Assembly: GCF_030272615.1 (NCBI RefSeq)
Contig: NC_081412.1
Span: forward strand, 695,712,083-695,770,082
Length of the DNA: 58,000 nt
Direction of reading: 5' to 3'
From: Cryptomeria japonica
Lineage: Eukaryota > Streptophyta > Pinopsida > Cupressales > Cupressaceae
Of this stretch, positions 23,186 through 33,361 are shown in pieces (the stretch's first letter is position 1; every line of letters begins with the position of its first letter). Both the position numbers and the translations under genes were made by a program. The notes below the pieces were generated by a model, which saw only the letters and a list, made by a program, of their open reading frames with translations, did not search any database and was not told the origin of the DNA.

Positions 23186-23197
23186 GCTCTGATACCA
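23186..23197 (-). other. Primer binding site of A (initiator-Met tRNA)
   Basis: Plus-strand gctctgatacca, two bases from the LTR edge at 23200; the same primer as in B, C and D. Confidence 0.9.
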
Positions 23198-23199
23198 AT

Positions 23200-24716
23200 T
23201 GATAGTTCTAATACTTAATGTTAAGTATAGATGCCAAGTTAACAAGATGAGAGGGGGAGCTGAATCATACAAACTTAATCTTCCATAAAAACAACAGATT
23301 CAACCTCAGTAACATATACTTCAGTAATATAACCAAAACTGCTAAACATGCAAACTCAAAAGCATATAAACATCATAACACTCATAACACTAGATTTAAC
23401 ATGGAAACCCAAATAGGGAAAAACCACTGTGGGATTTTGGACCCACTAAGAAATATACTCTTCTAGAGTATGCTTGGTTAAAAGTAAAACCTGTTAAAGA
23501 TTACAAACACATTGTTATATGTGACCCGGTTAAGGGATTTCCCTCTAATCTGTTAGGATCTTCACCTTGTTAGAAGTGACCTTGTTAAAGGATTTCAAAC
23601 ACTCAATCAGAATGTCACCTTTATAGAGGGTTTTACAAATAAGACTGTTAAGTCCACTCGGTTAAGAGATTTTCTATCACTTCACAAAATAACAGTAATA
23701 AAAATCTATCTGCAACTTCACATCTAAAAATGCTAAAGCAGATTCTTATTTGCTCAATACAATAGGACTAATCTTGTCCATCTATTGGGCTCTATACTCT
23801 GTTATTCAAATAGGTCTTCAAGCTTCTGTGCTCAGTAATCACTATGTAGCATTCCTGTGCATACACTTGCTCGCATACATTGTTTATCAACAGTTCCTTC
23901 TTTATAAACAATTTGCAAACCGCTTAATCTCCTTGATCATATTTCCCATGATCAATCATAACCATTAGATCTTCAAACTTGACCAGGTTCAATGTATCCT
24001 TTGATCTAAAAATGTTTTACCCCACCTTGGGACTTGCATACATTTCTTGGAACTTGTGCTAGGGTATTGCAGTTCAATCTGAGCTGTAGATCTTCCTGCC
24101 AATTTTCTTTTAACATAGATTCTTTAACAAACTTCATGCACAACATACCAATCATTTAATCAGTCCCAGCTCATTAGCTTCCTTCATTAAATAATGCTTA
24201 TATTCATTTAATGCATTCTATTACTACTCGGTTGCAACTCAGTAAATACTAAACTTCACTCAGTAGACATTCTGCATTCATTAACCGATAGCGATAACCT
24301 TAGGGTTTACCGACTAGGTTCCTTAGAGTTTACCAACTATGTTCTTTGCTCGGTAACATAATATAGTATTAACCTTACAATCAACAACATATGTAGGATA
24401 TCAAAACAATCTAAACATCATGATCTCATCATTGTCTAACTCAGTAATAGTTGCCCATTGAATAACTTATTTCTCCCCTTATTCATCACATTCTTTCTGA
24501 GTCTTTTACCGACATCTTTATACGCATCAAATCATACTTCTTAAGATATGGCAACATCATACTGAATTAGAAAATCAATTTCTTAACATCATTGACAATA
24601 TAATAATATTAAGACAATAAACATCCTTAATCAGTTATATCCATAATCATCAACAACCTTCTCAATATCCTTATTGAAATGCCAACAATCTCTCCTTGTC
24701 TGTTATAATGCCAACA
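23200..24716 (-). repeat. Element A 5' LTR, with a 29-bp outer extension
   Basis: 23200-24687 matches the 3' LTR (9923-11434). The extra 24688-24716 ends again in ATGCCAACA and is directly followed by TGAGA, the target duplication seen left of 9923. The extension reads on the minus strand as a second TGTTGGCAT start followed by 'caaggagagat', a purine-tract-like word. The true left end of A on the minus strand is therefore 24716, not 24687. Confidence 0.85.
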
Positions 24717-25664
24717 TGAGAAACCATCAAAGTAGAGGTACAAACACAAATAGAGAAACCAGAAGAAAATGTATGTAAAAAGGAAGCAATTGATGGAAAT
24801 AAGGAGGAAATAGTGAAGGTAATTGGGCAAGTTGAGAGGAAATCCATAGCAGAAACAAGCACATCAACAGGAGAATTTAGACCCACTAACATAACAGATG
24901 ATCTATTGAATTCTATCAAGAGGATAACAGATTGCAATTCCTTAGCATTTAAGGCAATTTACAACACATTACCTATCTTGAAGATGATCGCACCTACCTG
25001 TAAGATAGATCACTTTAATGATTCTTTAGGTAAATTGGACACATTGTCCAAATTTATTGCTAAAAATATCATAACTATAGATAAGGTAAATGAGGATACT
25101 ATAAAGGAAAGAGTAGATAAAGAGAAAGGAGAATTCTTTGAGAAAACCATCAAAAATTGTAATAAGCATATGGATTCATTATTGCCAATACTCAACTCAA
25201 CAATTTTGGAGTATAAGGAGTTGTATAGAGAAGCATGTAAACCTCACTATTTGATAGAGGACATTGATGAGGAGATTAAAAAGACACAAAAAAAGATTGA
25301 TGACATTATGGATAATATGATAGGTTCCTCGGGACTTATCTCAGTTTTTGAGTAGGAAATGACAATTTTTTAGGAGAAGTTAGAGAAACTTGAGAAAGAG
25401 AAAGCAAGGATAAGGTTAAAGGCCCGGGAACTCAAAAGTAAACTTGGTTCAAGATTGGACAGTCTTATTACTCAATGGGTTGAGCTATCTAAGGCAACAG
25501 TTCAAGGAGAACGGTCACCAGAGCAACAAATGCACTATCTAATTGGCATGATCCAACAAACCGAGACCATTCTCTCCGACAACAACAAATTCATGCAGAG
25601 CCTAAATCTAATTCTAGGGGACATTTTTCAGATTGTAACCAACCGGTTACAAGTGATGAGGTAG
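24717..25664 (+). pseudogene. D ORF2, C-terminal part (coiled coil)
   Basis: After A the D coding sequence resumes. A one-base shift near 24727 leads into the 180-codon frame from 24813, broken at 25353 and continued to TAG 25662-25664. It aligns with B 16459-17230: 'SIKRITD' (about 24911), 'APTCKIDH', 'DSLGKLDTLSKFI', 'EYKELYREACKPH' (about 25210) and 'LILGDIFQIV' (about 25610). The region is Lys/Glu/Leu-rich with heptads, predicting a coiled coil, so ORF2 probably oligomerises. No catalytic motif. Confidence 0.75.
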
Positions 25665-25875
25665 CATCTCAGTATTCTTTGATTCTTTTTTACATCCTTT
25701 GTCATTGATGTTGAAGGAGGAGTAGTATGGAGAAAATAAATGCATAGAGAAGATCACTTTCTCAGGGGGAGCACACTTCTTCTTTTTGGATTTTTTTTTT
25801 TTTGGATTTCATTTTTTTTGGATAGCAGTTTTGGATTTTTCTCATGAGTGTTGCCATCAATGCCAAGGGGGAGAT
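25665..25875 (+). other. D 3' noncoding region with polypurine tracts
   Basis: A first purine box, 'gatgttgaaggaggagtagtatggag', lies at 25707-25732. 'ctcagggggagca' follows at about 25760, and the LTR-adjacent tract 'aagggggagat' is 25865-25875 after 'gttgccatcaatgcc'. A T-rich run (25790-25825) lies between them. Confidence 0.75.
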
Positions 25876-26668
25876 TGTTGGCATTCTACACTCTAATGAG
25901 AATAGTTGATGTTGTCATTGATGGAAACCAGCTGGAAACCAACCAACAATAGGTTTCTACATAGGCACCGATAGGCACCGGCACCGGTAGACACTTTCAC
26001 CGGCATCTAGATTACATCAAAAATCAAGTATACCGGCACTCAGGCCAACATGGGATAAAGTTTTGCTTATATAAATTGTATTGTAAATATAATTAATTAT
26101 TTGTAAGCCGACTTGGTGTACTGTAATAGACTCATATATATGAGATCTTGTAGATCATTTTTGTAATGTAATAGGAAGGTAATGGATAGGTGATTATTAT
26201 TGGTATATGTAAAGACAATGAAAGGTTTTGGTATATGACTGAGCTTAAACCGGTATTGAACCAATAATTTAAGATGCTACTTTGAGAAGTACATTGTATT
26301 GGATTTAATTATCCATTTTGTAGTCAATAAGACTCTTTTGAGCAATGCGCTCTAGGCAGTTGGCCTTCGTGCATGTGCAGGCCCCTATTGTAAGTAATAC
26401 TTATTCATATTGGCCAGTGAGTAAATATTGTGGGTCACAAATCCCACCAAGGTTTTTCCCACACCGAGTTTCCTCGTTAAAATATTATGTGTTACAATGT
26501 GGATTTATGTTGTCTCTATTTTTTCTCTTTACTGCATTATTTCTTGTTTACCGATATATTGATTTGGGTCACAAAATTATAAATAAGTTCAAATATTTCA
26601 TAAACCGGTTAGACACTGATTCACCCCCCCCACTCTTAGTGTCTTTGGGACTGTCATTGAATCTAACA
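25876..26668 (+). repeat. Element D 3' LTR (793 bp)
   Basis: It begins TGTTGGCATTC and ends ATCTAACA, followed by AGGAC. Compared with the 5' LTR it has extra GGCACCG repeats at 25967-25990 and scattered transitions. It contains the 'aggtttttcccacaccgagtttcctcg' block at 26451-26477 and a C-rich tract at 26621-26632. Confidence 0.9.
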
Positions 26669-27672
26669 AGGACAGGGGTGCGATGCCTCTGTTCTCACCT
26701 CTTAGGGTGGTGCTATGTGCAAGTTGCCTGATCACCTATGCATTTCTTGTCTTCGGGGTCTGTTATTCCTTTTTGTTGGTCTTCAATGGTTGAAAATTAA
26801 TCCTTGAGGCATGTACAAAAGTGAATTCAATACCCTCATTCATGGGGAAGGATGAACAATGAAAAGACAAATAGAGAGCATAAGGAGAAGATACAAGATT
26901 TCAAGGTCATCATCAAGCATTCAAGAATCCAATTCTTCTTCATTCATCCATGGGAGCAACATTACAACATTGATTTACAAGCATATGTGTGTGTTAAGGT
27001 TTTGTCATGTTACATGTCATTTCATACAACATTTGTGGTTACATTCAAGAAACAAAGCAATCATCATCAACAAGTTGTAGATCTACAAGGTATACATCTC
27101 CATTGTTTACATTCAAGCATTTGCAATTACTTTCTTTCTAGGTTGATTCCTTAACCAGGGTTTGACTGAGGCAAACCCCTATCTACAACCCCCCTTTCTT
27201 CTCTTTTATGTGTATAGGTTGTAGGTGTGCAGTTGTAATTGTAGGTTTGGGCTTCATTTGTAGAGACGGAAGAACCCTTTTTGTTTTGCGGATTTTGTGG
27301 TAGACCATGAACATTCCCACCATGGTCCTGACAACTTTTCTCAAAATTTGCAGGGAAGATCCGCGTTAGTTTAATTTGGTCAGATCCAAAGTTACAACAT
27401 GATCCCAAACTGGTAGCACCTCATTTCACTTATTTCCTCTCTCTTTTCCACATAGTCAACAAGTCAACTTTCTCATTTACAAAAGAGGATAAATCACACT
27501 TCAACAACTTGTAATCCACTCAGAATTCACATCCTTGTTTCCCTTAGATTTGGATCTAGCAAATTCAACCCCTCTTTTGAATGTAAAGTTCTTCCCAAGT
27601 GAAAATCATCATAGTGGCTTCCTTTCTCTCTCCTAAGTGGGGAGTCACTAGGATCCAATTTTTCACTTTACA
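26669..27672 (+). repeat. Element F 5' LTR, part right of element D
   Basis: It aligns with 32370-33361 of the 3' LTR over its full length, including 'gaaaattaatccttgaggcatgta', 'gaagatacaagatttcaagg', 'aaccccc(t)tttcttctcttt' and the terminal 'gctaggatcc(a)attt...ctttaca'. Its TATA box has decayed to 'gtacaaaag' (about 26813). Open frames inside it, such as 26852-27154, are repeated in the other LTR and are not supported as genes. Confidence 0.85.
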
Positions 27673-27690
27673 TTTTGGTGAACCCAACGT
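27673..27690 (+). other. Candidate primer binding site of F
   Basis: 'ttttggtgaacccaacgt' follows directly after the LTR end CTTTACA. A TGG start within a few bases of the LTR is expected of a tRNA 3'-end complement. I cannot name the tRNA. It is not the initiator-Met site used by A-D. Confidence 0.5.
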
Positions 27691-28541
27691 CTTACACATT
27701 AATTATGATTTCTCATTATTAGATCTGATTAATTGCAATTTGAATTTCAAATTTTTATTTTCAAGTTTGATCTATTTGTAAATTTTAGAGGTTAACTGCA
27801 TAAAAACCCTAATTTTTTATTTTGGGAAGATTAAACTTGTGAGGTGTAAAATTTTAAATTGCTTATTTCAGATCTGATTTCTATTTCAAAATTGCAATTC
27901 AAATCTATCTCTTTATTCTGAAAATTCAGTGGTTAAATCATAAAATCCTAATTTTTAAGATCTTTTCATTTTTTACCTTTGACTGCAATTTTGAATGATC
28001 TAGACATCTCTAAATCAGTTGTCTTTTTAATTCCGCATTAAAATTATAATCTCTATCATCCCTGAAAAATTTTGAAAAAAGTTGGTCGAACCGTGTGTGT
28101 TCCCGCCATGGTCCTCGGCTTTTTTTCTGAATATTTGGGAGACGGAATTCACTTTATTTTTCTGCTTAGATCCAGAAAATCAGCATTCTTTATCAATTTT
28201 ACCACTCTCTAAGGTCAAACTCAAATTCAAAATTCATCAAATTCACATCTTAAAATTGTTTTTCATAAAAAGGTCCTAATTTTAGATTTTCTTTTCTAGC
28301 AAATTCAAATTTCACTTAAGAGACTTTTAATGGCAATTAATAAATTGGATTTACTTTCTCTTTCACATGTGATTACATTAATTTTTGCATATATTTATCA
28401 TGTGTTGGATAAGAGTTTCTTTCATTTCTTGTTGCTTCTCTTTCTTTATAGCACTTGGTCATATTGTGTTGTTAGGATTTCCAAATTATTATTTTTTCAA
28501 TTAGATCTCAAAGCTTTCATGTATCATTTATGTTGCATTAG
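27691..28541 (+). other. F untranslated leader
   Basis: AT-rich sequence without a supported coding frame. Around 28082-28165 it resembles an LTR segment (27300-27380), with 'ttcccgccatggtcctcgg' against 'ttcccaccatggtcctgac' and a following 'gatcc'. This could be an old duplication or a leader inherited from a shifted LTR boundary. Confidence 0.45.
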
Positions 28542-29516
28542 GTGATGTTGTTAACAAAATACATTTCCTATGTCAATCACCCTAAAGTTTTTGTAGATCC
28601 TAAACCTAGAGATTCTAATCTTTGTACCTCTCCTAGGGTATCTTGTGTGAAAGAAATGAGATCTAATGCTTTACCCAACGATCTTTCTACAAGAGAGAAA
28701 GCATTGGCAAGTAATATGGATCCTTCTTCTTCTACACATACCCTTGAGCGAAGGGGGTAATATGACAACATCAACATTCTTACATCTTTAGAACCTCCTT
28801 ATTCTCCTAAGACCTATCTTCAACATCAAATTCTATCTAGGGAGGATGATGTCATGCATTTTATTCATGACCTTTCTCCTCGCATAGAAATCACTAAAAA
28901 TGAGCTTTTAGATGATGAAGATGTGCTTCCCCAATTTTCCAAAAAGGATAAGCTTGATAAAGGCAAAGAGATTATCATTCCACATGATACTCCTCCTTCA
29001 TCTACAAATCCTTTTTTGCCTCCTTACACATCATATTTCAAATAAATTCATGATCTTGTTCCTCCATCTAGTCAATTGTAACATTCTTATAGTTGCAGCT
29101 TTCATATAATCACAAAACAAGGTTTTAAAGGACAAGGAATTGGGAAATTTGAGCATGGAATTCATGTCCCTATAAACCCTCCTACACAAACTACTACAAG
29201 AGGCCTAGGAAGTGGCACCCCTCTTTCTATGGACAAATTCCTTAGACTTCAAAACTTTCAAGATTACCTTAAAAAACAACAAATCAAGAGAGCCCACAAG
29301 AATGTTTCTTCTTCAAAGCGTCCTTTTTGTTCATTTCATCAAACCCATGACCATAATGCTGATGATTGCCCCGATTTTCAAAAATCTATTCAAGATGGCA
29401 TAGATAGTGGAAAAATTAGAATTATGGATAATGAAACTCCTTCTTCTAACAAACCTTCTTCTTCATGGGAAGATGATATTTACCATCCTAACAGATTAGC
29501 TACAAGAATCTATTGA
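28542..29516 (+). pseudogene. F coding remnant with G-patch-like and zinc-knuckle-like motifs
   Basis: Short frames in one direction appear to be one broken gene: 28542-28760, 28854-29045 and 29107-29516. The last holds 'GFKGQGIGKFEHGI' (about 29122-29165), a Gly-rich motif like the G-patch found near protease in some gypsy and retrovirus-like polyproteins. 'FCSFHQTHDHNADDCPDF' (about 29320-29375) follows, a C-x2-H-x4-H-x4-C zinc-knuckle relative found in gypsy Gag proteins. There is no Gag capsid core, no protease Asp-Thr-Gly and no RT. The product would be at most an RNA-binding fragment. Assignment to gypsy rests on these motifs and on the shared LTR start with H. Confidence 0.55.
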
Positions 29517-32151
29517 AGGTTGAAATATGACAAGAACATTTCCTTTCCTCCTCAAAATAAAAACAAAATCTTAAGCAAGTGAAAGGTATTGAATATTGCA
29601 TTTTTCATGATTTATTTTCACATTCTATTGGAGAATGTTATGCATTTAAGAAATTTGTTCAACTACAATATGATCTTGCACACATTTTTCTCACAGAAGA
29701 TCTAGCTGTATTTCTTAGTAAAAACATTGTGCCTTAGCACTTCTTTTCCCTTCATGTTTCTCTTCATCCTATGGCATAATTAGCCCATTTACCAAGGGAT
29801 CTTTATCATTAGTGGTGATATTGTTTCACTTTAACACACTTTGGGGCAGCAACATGAAGTCCATTTTTCTTCTTCTTTCTATTCATTTATCTCTCTCTTT
29901 GTGCATTATTCATTATTAGATCTCTTTTCTAGCATAGGGCTATTCCTATGTGAGCATATAATTGTTCTTTGGTTTCCTCTTTCTTGGAGAGGGGCATCTT
30001 TAATGAGTAGTGCACTTGTTCTCTTTCCTTCATTCTCTTGGAAATCTTACCTCTTCTATGGTTCCGATTATTCACAACTATGATATGCCCCTTAGAAAGG
30101 AATGATCTCTTGAGAAGTATGTATCCCTTCCTTGAAAGGATTTGTTCCACTAGGGTGGAATAGAACTTGAAACTAATCACCATCAAAAAATGTGTAATAT
30201 TTCTCCTTTTTCTCCTCACTTGGGGGGCAAGGATTTTCGCTCCTTTCCCTTGTATCATTATTTTCTTTAGGGGCTGCATTTTTCATATGTGTTTATCATT
30301 TCTTACAATGGTATTCTTTTATGACTAATCCCCCTTGGTAAATCTATGATTCTTTTATCTCTCTTCCTTTCGAAGATTACCACTTCTTGAGACATGTATT
30401 TTACATTTACTAATGTCTTTTCTTGCATGTGTTCATGTAAGTTATTTCCACATTTTCTTATGTTTAATCTCTCTCTAGTAGATTGTGTAAGCTCTTCTCA
30501 TTGTCCCTTAGCTTGGGGGGCAATGATCCTTCTCTATCTCTTTCTCTAGGGATCCACTTTTCCCTATTAGGTGGATGGTGTGAGTTCTATTACTTGATGT
30601 CATTCTTGGTGTAGAATTATTGGTTATTGGCTCAAGGACTCTCTCTTATATAAGAAATGTTAATCCTTGACTACGACCTCTTTTACACTTAGTTATGTAC
30701 ATCTATGATAAATCCAACCATCCCTCTGGGGGATAAACATGAGTCATCCCTCATCAAGAATCCCTTTCACCTAGAAATAACAGGAAGGATTGCATTCTTG
30801 TTCTTTAATTTTCTTGTTTTAGAAGATTTTATATTTGTCTAAGACAACTCCTCTTGGGGGTAGATGTCTTTTGAACAAAGATCTCTTCTCCTCCAAGGAT
30901 CACCTTTACACTTAAAACAAGATATATCTTTTCAACTATCTTATCCTTTCTTGAAGAGTATCCCCTCTCTTGCTTAGATTTATGACATTGTTGCATGGCA
31001 GATATCTTCTTTGTAATGAAGGTAGGTATCCTTGTTCTACTTTCCTTAAGATATCAACATTAGTCTATGTTGACATCTTAAGGGGGGCCACCCACACTAC
31101 TCCTTTGTACCATGCTTCTCTCATGTATTGAATAGTGGGACATTCTTCGAACCAGAGGGAAACCTCTTAGAGCAATATGTCATCACTTTTTGTATAGTGG
31201 GTCATTCTTGGAACTAGAGCATGGTCTCTTAGAGAGAGATGTCTTAAATTCTTCTTGTCTTGTACAGTGAGACATTCTTGGAACCAGGGAGAAACCTCTT
31301 AGAGCAAGATGTCATCACTTTTCTCTTGTACAATGGGTCATTCTCCGAACCAAAGCATGGTCTCTTAGAGCAAAATGATACCACTTTTCTTTTATGTGGG
31401 GTGATTATTCTCAAAACCAGAGTATAGACTCTTAGAGCAAGATATCACACCTTTCTTGACACTTGTACTATACATTCTATATAGGTTGTAGCATACTTGG
31501 GAATAGACTCCTATGAGGTGCTTCGAACCTCACTTACACACACACATGAGGTTGAGTGGGACTAATGGAGTTCTCACTCTCTCTCTCTCTCTTTACATGG
31601 ATCACCTAGGCAAGCTCTAGGGGAGATATTTTCCATGTCCTTCTCTCCATGGATCACCTATTTTAGGGGCAAGACATCCATGGTTTCTTTCTTCGCTTTT
31701 CTTCTCATGGATCACCAAAGTGTGTATTCATGTTCTCTCTCTTCTTCCTCTCATGAAATCATAATTTTATTATTGATAGTTCATGGATGATGTCAAATTT
31801 GCTCTTTTATGTGATCACTCATGTTTATGTGATGGCATTGGTCTTTGTGTCCTGATTAGTTATTGAGACATCTGAGCACAAGATTTCTTCGGCTAGTTAG
31901 TTTGTCATCTTGTGTCTTGTTCTTGTCATGTGTCTTTTTGCACTTTGTCTTTCTTTTGTGTTTCTTGTGCCTTTTTGTTTTATGTTCTCTTGCATATGTT
32001 GGCATGAGTTGATACCCTAAGATTGGGGGATTTTTTCTCCTCAATATTAGTGATGTATTATACTCCTTGTGTTTTTTCTCCACATCTCTCATCTTCATCT
32101 CTCTTTCTTCTACTTTACCAGCAATAGTGGCATAAGCTATACTCCTGCTAA
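29517..32151 (+). other. F long noncoding 3' internal region
   Basis: About 2.6 kb without a believable coding frame. Recurring words are 'cttggggggcaa(g/t)gat' (about 30219 and 30509), 'cttgggggtagatg' (about 30854) and 'catggatcacc' (about 31596, 31651 and 31707). The tandem array at 31124-31450 lies here. Open frames such as 29929-30279 and 31856-32194 on the minus strand have no recognisable features. Confidence 0.5.
31124..31450. repeat. Five-copy tandem repeat of about 65 bp in F
   Basis: The unit reads roughly 'gtgggacattcttggaaccag', then 'ctcttagagcaagatgtca'. Copies start near 31131, 31193, 31264, 31325 and 31396 and are clearly diverged. Tandem repeats between the coding region and the 3' LTR are known from some large gypsy elements. 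Confidence 0.85.
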
Positions 32152-32165
32152 AGTGGGGGCTAAAT
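32152..32165 (+). other. Polypurine tract of F
   Basis: 'aagtgggggctaaa' lies immediately before the TGTAGTGTCATAAA start of the 3' LTR. The identical tract precedes H's 3' LTR at 47539-47552. Confidence 0.75.
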
Positions 32166-33361
32166 GTAGTGTCATAAAATTGTGACCTCTGCAATTTTAA
32201 CCATATTTTGAGTCCTCACCTTGGTGACGATATCTCCTTCCTTAACCGGGACCTATTTCTATATTTCCAACCCTTCTCTCTCTCTCCTCATGTCTTGTGT
32301 TTTCTTTAGACCCTATCCAGGCCCCCTAGGATAGGAGTGTGGCACCCCTATCCCCCTAGGACAATGGTGTGGCACCCTGTCCTCACCTCTTATGGTGGTC
32401 CTATGTGTGGGCTGCCCGATCTCCTATGCATTTCTTGTGTTCGGGGTTTGTTATTCATCTTTGTCAGCCTTCGGCGGTTGAAAATTAATCCTTGAGGCAT
32501 GTATAAAAGGGAATTCAATGTCCTCATTTATGGGGGGAGGATAAACAATGAAAAGACAAATAGAGAGCATAAGGAGAAGATACAAGATTTCAAGGTCATC
32601 ATCAAGCATTCAAGCATCCAATTCTTCTTCATTCATCCATGGGAGAAACATTACAACATTAATTTGCAAGCATGTGTGTGTGTTAGGGTTTTATCAAGTT
32701 ACATACCATTTCATACAAGATTTGTGGTTACATTCAAGAAGAAAAGCAATCATCATCAACAAGTTGCAGATCTACAAGGTATACATCTCCATTGTTTATA
32801 TTCAAGCATTTGCAATTACTTTCTTTGTAGGTTGATTCCTCAACTAGTTTTTGACTGAGGCAAACCCCTATCCACAACCCCCCTTTCTTCTCTTTTCTAT
32901 GTGTAGGTTGCACATGTGCAGCTGTAATTGCAGGTTTAGGCTTCATTTACAGAGACAGAAAAACCCTTTTCATTTAATGGATTTTGTGGCGGACCTTGTA
33001 CATTCCCACCATGATCTCGATGAATTTTCTCCAAATTTGCAAGGTAGAACCGCATCAATTTAATTAGCTTAGATCCGAAGTTACAGCATGATCTCAAACT
33101 GGTAGCACCTCATTTCACTCATTTCCTCTCTCTTTTCCACATAGTCAACAAGTCAACTTTCTCATTTACAAAAGAGGATAAATCACACTTTAACCACTTG
33201 CAATCCACATAGAATTCACATCCTTGTTTCCCTCAGATTCAGATCTAGTGGATTCAACCCCTCTTTTGAATGTAAAGTTCTTCCCAAGTGAAAATCATCC
33301 TAGTGGATTCCTTTCTCTCTCCTAGGTGGGGAGTCGCTAGGATCCAATTTTCCTCTTTACA
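32166..33361 (+). repeat. Element F 3' LTR (1196 bp)
   Basis: It begins TGTAGTGTCAT and ends CTTTACA. The TATA box TATAAAAG is at 32502-32509. It matches the split 5' LTR. The sequence right of it is copia pol (element G), giving AAGGT as the right flank; the left flank is outside the window. Confidence 0.88.

Larger units (their letters stand above)
9923..24716 (-). mobile_element. Element A: Ty1/copia retrotransposon, carrying B
   Basis: Two LTRs (9923-11434 and 23200-24716) bound a minus-strand copia element. The flanking 5-bp duplication is TGAGA (9918-9922 and 24717-24721). Minus-strand order is 5' LTR, primer site, Gag, zinc knuckle, protease, integrase, reverse transcriptase, RNase H, PPT, 3' LTR, which is the copia order. 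Without B it is about 7.7 kb. Frameshifts near 13000-13200 and damaged integrase residues show it is dead. Its PBS, PPT and LTR signals match those of the pol-less B, C and D elements, so relatives of A are candidate helpers for them. Confidence 0.9.
644..26668 (+). mobile_element. Element D: pol-less LTR retrotransposon interrupted by K and A
   Basis: D has LTRs at 644-1415 and 25876-26668 and is flanked by the perfect 5-bp duplication AGGAC (639-643 and 26669-26673). Subtracting the insertions K (4288-8880) and A (9923-24716) leaves about 6.6 kb. The remaining internal sequence contains the initiator-Met primer site, ORF1 (coiled coil plus zinc knuckles), ORF2 in three pieces, and a polypurine tract. 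No protease, integrase or reverse transcriptase segment exists in any of the pieces. Gene order and protein similarity match B throughout and C more distantly. Confidence 0.9.
549..33361 (+). mobile_element. Element F: gypsy-like LTR element without RT, 5' end outside window
   Basis: F is recognised from two LTR copies. The 5' LTR is split (549-643 and 26669-27672) by element D. The 3' LTR is intact at 32166-33361. The internal part (27673-32165) has a candidate primer site directly after the 5' LTR, a decayed coding region with a G-patch-like and a zinc-knuckle-like motif, a tandem repeat block and a purine tract before the 3' LTR. No protease, reverse transcriptase or integrase motif is visible, so it looks non-autonomous. 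The first part of the 5' LTR lies beyond the window start, past element E. Its right flank continues as the pol gene of G, so F was inserted into G. Confidence 0.75.

Noticed and set aside
24688-24716. Ending A at 24687 where the LTR match stops
   Set aside because: The flanks would then be TGAGA and ATCTC, not a duplication; ending at 24716 gives TGAGA on both sides.
26852-27154. A conserved small protein, since a similar frame recurs at 32499-32858
   Set aside because: Both copies lie at the same place in the two LTRs of F, so the similarity comes from LTR duplication, not coding constraint.
31124-31450. CRISPR-like array
   Set aside because: Units are diverged, spacers are not unique and regular, and the context is a plant retroelement.
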